Positions 1 to 5,488 of a stretch of 8,846 nt of DNA are shown piece by piece. Position numbers and translations under genes: made by a program. Below the pieces are notes generated by a model. That model saw only the letters and a list, made by a program, of their open reading frames with translations. It was not told the origin of the DNA and did not search any database. The stretch comes from an uncultured bacterium (lineage in GTDB: Bacteria; Patescibacteriota; Minisyncoccia; Minisyncoccales; JAQTVQ01): positions 1 through 8,846 of the forward strand of contig CAIMDX010000047.1 in assembly GCA_903839905.1 (NCBI GenBank). Reading direction: 5' to 3'. Position 1 is the stretch's first letter, and every line of letters begins with the position of its first letter.

Positions 1-376
1 CTTCAGGAGCAATGGCAGGAGATTCATTATTTTCGGCATTTTCGGTTTCCATTAAGCGGACCCTTTTTTCTTTAGCCGGCGGTTCGTCTCTTTTTTTCAC
101 AATCATAGACCTTATAATTTCTTTTCTTTCTTTTAGCTCTTTTCTAAATTCTTCAAAAAATTTGGGACTTATATCCGCCGGAGCAACAAACCTTAACTGG
201 TAATGCCAGGCTTCTATTTCTTTTTTGATGGGATAAGCCAATTTTCTGCGCTGAACCTTTCTTTCCGCGGAATCGGCCGCAACGCTGAATTTTGAATCCA
301 GCCAAGCAACCGTTGAATCAAGCTGGCCTTTGTCCAGGCTTGTTAAAATTAAAAAATTAATATCGTAATATTCCAT
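1..376 (-). CDS. rpsF: Small ribosomal subunit protein bS6, partial (3' end beyond window)
   Basis: bS6 sits on the platform of the 30S subunit as a heterodimer with bS18. The visible 125 residues begin MEYYDINFLILTSLDKGQLD, and the family signature RKLAYPIKK is at residues 44-52, followed by the second half of the ferredoxin-like fold (WHYQLRFVAP, residues 57-66) and the closing strand IIRSMIVKK (87-95). Canonical bS6 ends near here. This protein continues with a charged tail rich in Lys, Glu, Pro and Asn that is still open at the window edge. The ATG at 376 is preceded by AAGGA about 9 bases upstream, one of the few recognisable ribosome binding sites in the window. In most bacteria ssb and rpsR follow rpsF, so they are expected just off the left edge. 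A promoter (527-555) and a structured leader (436-520) lie upstream. Identification is firm; the C-terminal length is unknown. Confidence 0.93.
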   Translation of the reverse strand, partial: MEYYDINFLILTSLDKGQLDSTVAWLDSKFSVAADSAERKVQRRKLAYPIKKEIEAWHYQLRFVAPADISPKFFEEFRKELKERKEIIRSMIVKKRDEPPAKEKRVRLMETENAENNESPAIAPE

Positions 377-435
377 TGTTTTTGTTCCTTCGCCGCCTTT
401 GCAAAAGGTAATTATCCTTTATTTATAGATCATTT

Positions 436-520
436 GCCTTTAATCGGAAAAACCTCTAAAATTGAAGCTTTTTTAGCGGTTTTACCCCGAAAAATAGGCC
501 ATTTTTTGGGGTTTAAAAGC
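436..520 (-). promoter_or_regulatory. Structured rpsF leader RNA, candidate S6:S18 complex-binding motif
   Basis: Read on the minus strand, the transcript folds by hand into a three-way junction. Stem P1 pairs 520-513 (GCUUUUAA) with 443-436 (UUAAAGGC), 8 bp with one G-U. Hairpin A runs from 512 to 484: a 12-position stem with one A-C mismatch and loop GGCCU. Hairpin B runs from 483 to 449: a 13-position stem with one G-A mismatch and a 9-base loop. There are no spare bases between P1, A and B. The only unpaired junction bases are UCCGA (448-444), so CCG is displayed between a hairpin and a stem. From the literature, the S6:S18 autoregulatory motif is described as a CCG in a bulge flanked by a stem and a hairpin. 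Position ahead of rpsF and the predicted transcription start near 520 agree with that. Hairpin A would be an extra element. Identity of the motif is inferred; the pairing is read directly. Confidence 0.65.
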
Positions 521-526
521 AAAATT

Positions 527-555
527 ATTATAACAATCTTAGCTCTATTAGTCAA
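527..555 (-). promoter_or_regulatory. rpsF promoter (sigma-70 type)
   Basis: On the minus strand TTGACT (555-550) and TATAAT (532-527) are separated by exactly 17 bases, a near-consensus housekeeping promoter. The predicted start is near 520, which coincides with the first base of the folded leader and leaves a leader of about 144 bases before the rpsF ATG. Confidence 0.75.
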
Positions 556-588
556 TCTGGAAAGAGTCTAGTCCTTGGAAGACATTAA

Positions 589-613
589 CTTGCAAGGGTT
601 AGACCCTTGCAAG
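589..613. repeat. Perfect 11-bp palindrome between two divergent promoters
   Basis: CTTGCAAGGGT (589-599) and ACCCTTGCAAG (603-613) are exact reverse complements around the three bases TAG. It lies between the rpsF promoter (-35 ends at 555) and the manB-like promoter (-35 begins near 633). It has no T-run on either side, so it is not a plain terminator. It could be a regulator site or a copy of a dispersed palindromic repeat; the window alone cannot decide. Confidence 0.6.
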
Positions 614-632
614 CCGATTGAGATAAGCGGTC

Positions 633-662
633 TTTAAATTGAAAAGTTTTCTATGGTATAAT
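633..662 (+). promoter_or_regulatory. Promoter of the phosphomannomutase gene, extended -10, probably leaderless
   Basis: TATAAT at 657-662 is preceded by TGG (654-656), an extended -10. A partial -35, TTTAAA (633-638), lies 18 bases upstream. TTGAAA at 639-644 is only 12 bases away and is too close to serve. Transcription should begin around 668-670, while the ATG is at 672, leaving almost no 5' untranslated region. Confidence 0.7.
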
Positions 663-671
663 ATTTTTACT

Positions 672-2084
672 ATGAAAATCAATCAAAATATTTTTAGATC
701 ATACGATATAAGAGGAATTTATCCATCGGAGCTTAACGAGGAGGCTGTCTATGAGATTGCCAAAGCTTTTTGTTTTTTGCATCCTTACGCTCAGAAAATA
801 GTATTAGCGAGAGATTCGCGTTTAAGCTCTCCGTATCTGGCCGATAGCGCCATAAAGGCTTTTTTGGAAGAGGGTCGAGAAGTGATGAATTTGGGTATTG
901 CTCCGGACCCTTTATTTTATTTTTCCATAATGCATTACGGTTTTGGCGGCGGGATGATGATCAGCGGATCCCATAATCCGAAAGAATACAACGGGCTTAC
1001 TCTTAATATGCGCAAGCCTGGAAGCTTGCAGGCTCAAGATTTGATAGGTAAAGATCTTTTGGATATCAAAGATCTTGTTATTAGGGGAGGAGTAAAGAGC
1101 CAGAACGGAATTCATCAGGGTAAATTATTGGATTTTAATCCTGCCCAGGAATATATTGATTATGTTTCCAGCAAGGTTAAACTGGCCAAGCCTTTAAAAA
1201 TTATTCTTGATTCCGGCAATGGTGCCTGCGGTTATTTGCCTGAAAGAGTTTTCAAAGCTTTGGGCTGCGAAGTGGAAACCTTATTCGCTGACTTTGACGG
1301 AACTTTTCCAAACCATTTGCCCGATCCTTATGTAGCCGAAAACCGTAAAGCGATAGAGGAAGCGGTTTTAGCCAAAGGCGCTGATCTTGGTTTTATGTAT
1401 GATAGCGACGGCGATCGTGTGGCGATCATTGATAATCGCGGACGGGCGGTTGACGGAGACCTTTCTTTATTGATATTAGGCAATCAAGCCTTGAAAAAGA
1501 AAGTCGGCCCGGTTGTTCATTGTATGCGCGTTTCTAAAGCATTTATAGATGAAATGGAAAAACAAGGCGCTAAAACTTATTTTTCAATTTCTCATCATAA
1601 CGCCGTGATAGATAAAATTCTTGAAACCGGAGCGGTTTTCGGAGGGGAAATTACTTTTCACTTTTTATTCCCATTAGACTATTATCTTTGCGATGATGCT
1701 GTTTTTGCGTCGTTGGAATTTGCCCAAGCCGCTTCGCAACACGAAGATTTTGCCGATTATGTAGATTCATTGCCTCGTTATTTCGCCAGCCCGGAAATTT
1801 TCCTTGATTCCAGCGACGATGAAAAATTCAAAATTATCCAAAATCTTCAAAAATATTTAAAGGATAATGATTATAATTTTATAGATATAGATGGAGCCAG
1901 GATCAATTTTGAGCACGGCTGGGCGCTGGCCCGAGCCTCCAATACAACACCGATCATCAAGTGCCGTTTTGAAGGGGACACGGAAGAGAACCTCAAGGCT
2001 ATTGAGAAGGAGGCGTTGGGCATTTTTCAAAAAGTAGGACTTCCGATAAACGAGCAAGTCTACCAGCAGTTGGGGCTACGGTAA
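672..2084 (+). CDS. manB: Phosphomannomutase/phosphoglucomutase (alpha-D-phosphohexomutase family)
   Basis: The 470-residue cytoplasmic enzyme should interconvert hexose 6-phosphate and 1-phosphate, feeding nucleotide sugars for envelope glycans. The N-terminal domain carries YDIRGIYP (11-18), ARDSR (46-50) and the phosphoserine loop MMISGSHNPKEYNG with catalytic Ser100. Domain 2 has the magnesium loop YDSDGDR (243-249; Asp244, Asp246, Asp248). Domain 3 has the sugar-binding GGE (324-326). Domain 4 has the phosphate-binding loop GWALARASNTTP (416-427), the form used by AlgC-like bifunctional enzymes. Length matches the family. After GGE the usual SGH is TFH (328-330), a change in a loop that selects the sugar. 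The start is the ATG at 672: an in-frame TTG at 639 would lie inside the promoter. There is no Shine-Dalgarno sequence, in keeping with a leaderless mRNA. The gene stands alone, diverging from rpsF and converging on rnj. PMM versus PGM preference cannot be settled from sequence. Confidence 0.9.
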   Translation: MKINQNIFRSYDIRGIYPSELNEEAVYEIAKAFCFLHPYAQKIVLARDSRLSSPYLADSAIKAFLEEGREVMNLGIAPDPLFYFSIMHYGFGGGMMISGSHNPKEYNGLTLNMRKPGSLQAQDLIGKDLLDIKDLVIRGGVKSQNGIHQGKLLDFNPAQEYIDYVSSKVKLAKPLKIILDSGNGACGYLPERVFKALGCEVETLFADFDGTFPNHLPDPYVAENRKAIEEAVLAKGADLGFMYDSDGDRVAIIDNRGRAVDGDLSLLILGNQALKKKVGPVVHCMRVSKAFIDEMEKQGAKTYFSISHHNAVIDKILETGAVFGGEITFHFLFPLDYYLCDDAVFASLEFAQAASQHEDFADYVDSLPRYFASPEIFLDSSDDEKFKIIQNLQKYLKDNDYNFIDIDGARINFEHGWALARASNTTPIIKCRFEGDTEENLKAIEKEALGIFQKVGLPINEQVYQQLGLR

Positions 2085-2109
2085 TGTAAAAATTAAAATA
2101 GTTGAATTT

Positions 2110-2230
2110 AAGCCCTAAATCCCAATGTCCAATGCCCAACCAAATTCCAACAACCAAAATCCCAAAACGAACGATTTAGTCATTGGGATTTGGGGCTTGA
2201 TTGGGCCTTGGGATTTGGTCATTGGGGCTT
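2110..2230. repeat. Long imperfect inverted repeat built from CCAAATCCCAATG-like words
   Basis: The left half (2110-2165) is dominated by words such as CCCAATG, CCAAAT and CCCAA; the right half (2183-2230) holds their reverse complements. The ends match (AAGCCC at 2110 against GGGCTT at 2225-2230), and so do the inner arms (CCAAAATCCCAA at 2154-2165 against TTGGGATTTGG at 2183-2193, one base bulged). The whole could fold into a long, imperfect hairpin in either transcript. There is no plausible coding frame. It lies between convergent genes and looks like a non-coding repeat that has partly decayed. Confidence 0.6.
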
Positions 2231-2257
2231 CATAAACTGTTTGTCATTTTAATTTTT

Positions 2258-2278
2258 GCCTACCTGCCGGTAGGCAGG
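2258..2278. repeat. Short GC-rich palindrome with two alternative registers
   Basis: GCCTACC (2258-2264) pairs with GGTAGGC (2269-2275), or alternatively CCTGCC (2263-2268) pairs with GGCAGG (2273-2278). The two hairpins share bases and exclude each other. It stands out as GC-rich in an AT-rich intergenic stretch, which suggests a mobile or dispersed palindrome unit rather than a gene-specific terminator. Confidence 0.55.
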
Positions 2279-2298
2279 ATATTTACATTTTAAATTAT

Positions 2299-2334
2299 AG
2301 CTAAAATCCGCGTTATTATCCGCGGATTTTAGTT
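2299..2334. terminator. Terminator-like stem-loop between convergent genes
   Basis: CTAAAATCCGCG (2301-2312) and CGCGGATTTTAG (2321-2332) are a perfect 12-bp inverted repeat around an 8-base loop; A2299-T2334 and G2300-T2333 extend it on the plus strand. On the minus strand it begins 16 bases after the rnj stop codon, so it most likely ends the rnj transcript. On the plus strand it may also stop read-through from the mutase gene. The U-rich part is mostly inside the stem (ATTTTAG) rather than a long tail, so efficiency is uncertain. Confidence 0.65.
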
Positions 2335-2347
2335 TAATCGTTGAGAA

Positions 2348-4150
2348 TTACACTTCAATAATCACCGGTAGCACCATCGGTCTTCTTTGGGTCTTTTGGA
2401 ATAAGAAGTCTCCCAGGTCGTTGCGTAAATTATCTTTAATATAAGTCCAATTAACAACGCTTCCCGAGGCTGTGGCTTTTTCCACTGTTTCAATGATTTT
2501 GCGGCGGGTTTGATGCAATAGCTCCTTTGACTCTTTTAGATAAACGAAGCCGCGGGAAATAATGTCTGGAGATCCTTGCACTTTTCCGGTCTTCCTGTCT
2601 ATCACCGCTATTATGACAAAGATACCGTCAACAGAGAGCATTTGCCTATCTCTTAAAACAACCTCTTCAACATCTCCGATGCCCAAACCGTCAACCATAA
2701 TGTAATTGGAGGGGGTCTCTTCTTTTTCAATGGAAATGGAGTTTTGGTTCAAGCTGATAATTTGTCCGTTTTCAATTAGCGGAATATTTTGAGGCGGAAT
2801 GCCGCAGCTTTCAGCAATTTTTTTATTGGAAGCAAGCATTGAATATTGGCCGTGGATCGGCAAGAAAAATTTCGGTTTCATTATTTCTATCATTTGCTTC
2901 AATTCATCTTTTTGAGCGTGTCCGCCGGCGTGGATATCCATCATTTTATAATGGAACACTTCGGCGCCTTGTCTTAGTAAATCGTCTTTTAGCATTTGGA
3001 CGGTTCTTTCATTTCCTGGAATAACCGAAGATGAAAAAATAATGGTATCGTTCGGTTTGATTGCGATGAAAGGGTGTTCTTTGGTGGCGATCTTCATTAA
3101 GCCGGCTCTTTCTTCTCCTTGGGCGCCGGTGCAGATAACAGTCACTTGCGAATCAGGTAATTGGTTAACCTGGCTGGGTTTTTTAATTAGAGTTTCTTTT
3201 TCGGCTTTAAGATATCCTAAGCGTTTAGATACTTCAATATTGAATTTCATACTGCGGCCGATCGTTAAAACTTTCCGGTGGTATTTTTCTGAAAGGTAGA
3301 TCAAATGCTGGATGCGATTCAAGAGTGAAGAGAAGGTTGCGGCAATAATCCGGCCGCGGGATTGCTGGAATATTTTTTCTAAATTATCAAAAATGCTTTC
3401 TTCTGAAAGGGAATGGCCCTCTTCTTCGGCTCCGGTTGAATCAGACATCAGCAATAAAATGCCGCGACTGGCGATTTCTTTCAGTCTTGTAAAATCGGTT
3501 GCCGGTTCGTTGACCGGATGCTGGTCAAATTTGAAATCCGAAGTGTTAATAATATTACCAATAGGAGTATTGATAAAAATACCCATATTATCCGGTATAT
3601 TGTGATTTTGGCGGAAAAATTCCACTTTAAACGGCCCAAGTTTTATTTTGGATCCGTCTTTTATTGTTTCAATGTCCAGCTTTGGCTGGCTTGGAAATTC
3701 TTCCTGTCTTTTTTGGATGATGGCTTTGGTCAGTTCCGAAGCGAAGAAAGGGAATTTGTAGAAGGGGAAGCGGTAGATCAGGTAGGGAATGGCGCCGATG
3801 TGGTCATAGTGGCCATGAGTGAAGAGCACTCCCAAGATATTTTTTTTATAGTTTTGCAAATAAGAAATATTGGGAATGATATAGTCTACTCCCGGCATAT
3901 CTTCTTCTGGCATCCTAAAGCCCATATCCATAATCAAAGCCGAATTGCCGTATTCCAAAATCATCATATTGCGGCCGACTTCACCGAGCCCTCCCAAAGG
4001 GATGATTCTTAATTTTTCTTTTTGTTCTGGTTTAAAATTCTTTGTCTGTTGGAATTCCCGCCTTCTTGGCTGAAACTCCCGTCTTTTTGGCTGGAATTGT
4101 TTTCTTACCGGTTTTTCAGAGACCGGACTGTTTATAGCTTGGTTTTCCAT
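2348..4150 (-). CDS. rnj: Ribonuclease J (metallo-beta-lactamase/beta-CASP nuclease)
   Basis: RNase J cuts RNA internally and degrades it 5' to 3'; it is the main mRNA decay and maturation nuclease in bacteria without RNase E. The 600-residue protein shows the metal-binding motif THGHYDH (111-117; His112, His114, Asp116, His117), His183 in RQNHNIP, Asp205 in TSDFKFD, the beta-CASP region with SDSTGAEEEGHS (236-247), HAGGHAQKD (407-415), PIHGQY (431-436), and the C-terminal RNase J domain ending in RRPMVLPVIIEV. The first 45 residues are an extra basic stretch with about three copies of an RREFQP-like unit (17-35). I start at the ATG at 4150. An in-frame TTG at 4216 gives 22 unconserved residues and has no better ribosome site. 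No clear Shine-Dalgarno sequence or promoter is visible upstream, so co-transcription with the tRNA is possible. A stem-loop follows at 2299-2334. Confidence 0.93.
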   Translation of the reverse strand: MENQAINSPVSEKPVRKQFQPKRREFQPRRREFQQTKNFKPEQKEKLRIIPLGGLGEVGRNMMILEYGNSALIMDMGFRMPEEDMPGVDYIIPNISYLQNYKKNILGVLFTHGHYDHIGAIPYLIYRFPFYKFPFFASELTKAIIQKRQEEFPSQPKLDIETIKDGSKIKLGPFKVEFFRQNHNIPDNMGIFINTPIGNIINTSDFKFDQHPVNEPATDFTRLKEIASRGILLLMSDSTGAEEEGHSLSEESIFDNLEKIFQQSRGRIIAATFSSLLNRIQHLIYLSEKYHRKVLTIGRSMKFNIEVSKRLGYLKAEKETLIKKPSQVNQLPDSQVTVICTGAQGEERAGLMKIATKEHPFIAIKPNDTIIFSSSVIPGNERTVQMLKDDLLRQGAEVFHYKMMDIHAGGHAQKDELKQMIEIMKPKFFLPIHGQYSMLASNKKIAESCGIPPQNIPLIENGQIISLNQNSISIEKEETPSNYIMVDGLGIGDVEEVVLRDRQMLSVDGIFVIIAVIDRKTGKVQGSPDIISRGFVYLKESKELLHQTRRKIIETVEKATASGSVVNWTYIKDNLRNDLGDFLFQKTQRRPMVLPVIIEV

Positions 4151-4262
4151 AATTATTTTTTTTAAGCTTACTTTCTTTCCAAGATTTAAGAGTGATCTCG
4201 GCTGATTGCAAGCCAAATTATTTTTTAATATTTAATTAGTATTTTTTCGTTGCTTATTCAAA

Positions 4263-4277
4263 GCTTTTTTAAAAAGC
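4263..4277 (-). other. Weak hairpin in the tRNA-rnj spacer (4151-4356)
   Basis: The spacer is very AT-rich. After the tRNA the minus strand has a T-rich run (TTATTTATTTTTT, about 4352-4340) and a small palindrome GCTTTTT/AAAAAGC at 4263-4277. A weaker TGCGAA/TTCGCA pair also lies between them. Any of these could attenuate transcription, but none is a classic terminator. No convincing promoter hexamers for rnj were found here, and there is no small gene. Confidence 0.3.
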
Positions 4278-4356
4278 CAAAAACGACAGAGCTTGCGAAA
4301 GAAGAGGGAATCGTTCGCAGACTGTTTTTAAAAGTTTTTAAAAAATAAATAAGTTG

Positions 4357-4440
4357 TGCGGATGGTGGGAGTTGAACCCACAAGAGATTGCTCTCACAAG
4401 CTCCTGAAGCTTGCGTGTCTGCCAATTCCACCACATCCGC
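4357..4440 (-). tRNA. tRNA-Leu (anticodon CAG)
   Basis: On the minus strand the acceptor stem GCGGATG/CATCCGC is perfect. The D arm has the three-pair stem typical of leucine tRNAs (GTG/CAC), and the anticodon arm is CAAGC-TTCAGGA-GCTTG, giving CAG (4406-4404), which reads CUG. A long variable arm (AGAG/CTCT) marks a class II tRNA, and the T arm is GTGGG-TTCAACT-CCCAC. The discriminator is A (4357), as leucyl-tRNA synthetase requires. The CCA end is not encoded: CAA follows, so CCA must be added by the nucleotidyltransferase. A palindromic repeat starts immediately upstream at 4441. Confidence 0.96.
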
Positions 4441-4500
4441 CTTCGCTTCGCCGAAGCGAAGCTACGGCGTGACGAAGTCCGCTGTAGCTTCGCGAAGGCG
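4441..4500. repeat. Nested GC-rich palindromes abutting the tRNA 5' end
   Basis: CTTCGCTTCG (4441-4450) and CGAAGCGAAG (4452-4461) form a perfect 10-bp palindrome around one base. Overlapping it, GCGAAGCTAC (4456-4465) is the exact reverse complement of GTAGCTTCGC (4484-4493), with an 18-base loop. CTTCGCGAAG (4488-4497) is a third palindrome. The same GCTTCG/CGAAGC words recur throughout, unlike flanking sequence. It has the look of a dispersed palindromic repeat inserted next to a tRNA. There is no coding potential of note. Confidence 0.65.
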
Positions 4501-4506
4501 AGCTTC

Positions 4507-4560
4507 GCCAATTTTCGTTGAGCTGTGAGGATAAAATCCGCTATTGGAACGAAAATTGGC
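4507..4560. repeat. 13-bp perfect inverted repeat with a 28-base loop
   Basis: GCCAATTTTCGTT (4507-4519) and AACGAAAATTGGC (4548-4560) are exact reverse complements. The loop contains a second small hairpin, GGAT-AAA-ATCC (4529-4539 region). It follows the 4441-4500 palindromes directly and fills the space between the tRNA and the SIS-like gene. It could act as a terminator for that gene or be an independent repeat unit. There is no T-run after it on the minus strand, so a repeat is favoured. Confidence 0.65.
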
Positions 4561-4605
4561 CCAACTCACCTTCACGGCCCTTTATTGAAGTAATATCAGT
4601 TCCTT

Positions 4606-5469
4606 TTACCAAACCTTGTTGAATTCCCAGCCTTGCTTTTTAGCATTTTCAAAATAATTCTGCAATATGTTTTTTGAATCCTGCTCGGTTTGATTTTTGC
4701 CGATGATATAATGAAGGCAAAGAAGCAACCCTAAATGAGAATCAATATTCAGTTCGTAAGCATCATCTGGGCCGTCATATTTGCAATTCATACAGAATAT
4801 CAGGCGGTTTTCGTTCGGCTGGATCAGCATTCCGTGCACTGCGTTGGAATAACCGCAACCGTTAGCGCCTATTCCTGCCAGCGTTTCAGAGACTTTTCTA
4901 GTTGCCATTTTTCCAATAGCTTCATATTTATCCTGGACCATGAAGAAAATAAACTTATATTTTCTTAAATCCGGTATTTCTAAGTTTTTAATTTTATCGC
5001 TTATCTCTTGCAGGTTTTCTTTCAAAAGCCAGTAAATCATTGATGCGTAAGTGCTTACATTGTAAGTTGGCGGCTCGTTATTTGCTGGAAATACAAAAAT
5101 ATCTTCCGGCCTTAAAAATTTTCCCATAGGCGGCTCCGGATTTGAAGTTATCAGTTTGGGCTGCCAGCCTTTTCCTGTTAGCCATTGGGCCATTTTGGTT
5201 CCGTCTTTTCCGCCCGAAGCGCAGATGATATAAATATTTGAATCCGGGCACGGCATATTTTCAAAAAACATTTGATAATCGCAGATATTTAAAGCATGCC
5301 CGCCAAGAACCTGCGCGAATATTTTTCCAGTATTAGCAGCATCGCCGCTGCCCATAAAAATATTCTTGCCGCTTTTTTCTATCTTAAATTCCGGATATTT
5401 CCATTTAGGCAATCCTTCCAATGTTTTTATAGCGTAATGATCTAATTTTTCAATCTTTTGATCTTCCAT
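4606..5469 (-). CDS. Putative SIS-fold (sugar isomerase-like) protein
   Basis: I do not recognise a named family with confidence. The 287-residue soluble protein has no signal peptide. Two halves each resemble a SIS domain, the fold that binds phosphorylated sugars. The first has NIFMGSGDAANTGKIFAQVL (36-55) and IYIICASGGKDG (79-90), like the GxGxS and second Ser/Gly loops. The second has KFIFFMVQDKYEAIGKMATRK (172-192) followed by ETLAGIGANG and AVHGMLI (210-216), like the E...HG end of SIS isomerases. Cysteines are fairly frequent (Cys63, 74, 83, 205, 226, 229, 251). I start at the ATG at 5469, which begins 19 bases after the stop of the upstream binding-protein gene. Upstream in-frame codons would overlap that gene. 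No Shine-Dalgarno sequence is seen. By position it is the last gene of the yvlD-secG unit. A glutamine-amidotransferase domain is absent, so it is not a whole GlmS. Function is unproven. Confidence 0.6.
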   Translation of the reverse strand: MEDQKIEKLDHYAIKTLEGLPKWKYPEFKIEKSGKNIFMGSGDAANTGKIFAQVLGGHALNICDYQMFFENMPCPDSNIYIICASGGKDGTKMAQWLTGKGWQPKLITSNPEPPMGKFLRPEDIFVFPANNEPPTYNVSTYASMIYWLLKENLQEISDKIKNLEIPDLRKYKFIFFMVQDKYEAIGKMATRKVSETLAGIGANGCGYSNAVHGMLIQPNENRLIFCMNCKYDGPDDAYELNIDSHLGLLLCLHYIIGKNQTEQDSKNILQNYFENAKKQGWEFNKVW

Positions 5470-5488
5470 AATTTTTTGTTTAACTGTC

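Noticed and set aside
12..203. Plus-strand 63-codon frame with hydrophobic residues
   Set aside because: It is the antisense of rpsF; the Lys-rich coding strand read backwards yields Phe/Leu/Ser-rich sequence.
639..644. TTGAAA as -35 of the mutase promoter
   Set aside because: Only 12 bases separate it from the TATAAT; the extended -10 with TTTAAA at 18 bases is a better reading.
639..671. TTG start at 639 for the phosphomannomutase, adding 11 residues
   Set aside because: This codon lies at the promoter, upstream of the TATAAT at 657-662, and the added residues are not part of the family; ATG 672 begins the conserved domain.
2839..4012. Open frames on the plus strand across the RNase J gene
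   Set aside because: They are antisense shadows of a strongly conserved gene and encode nothing recognisable.
4151..4216. TTG start at 4216 for RNase J
   Set aside because: It adds 22 residues without family similarity and has no ribosome binding site; the ATG at 4150 is preferred.
4441..4560. CRISPR array or toxin-antitoxin-like small locus in the repeat-rich spacer
   Set aside because: The repeats are inverted, of different families and not regularly spaced, and there is no open frame of interest.
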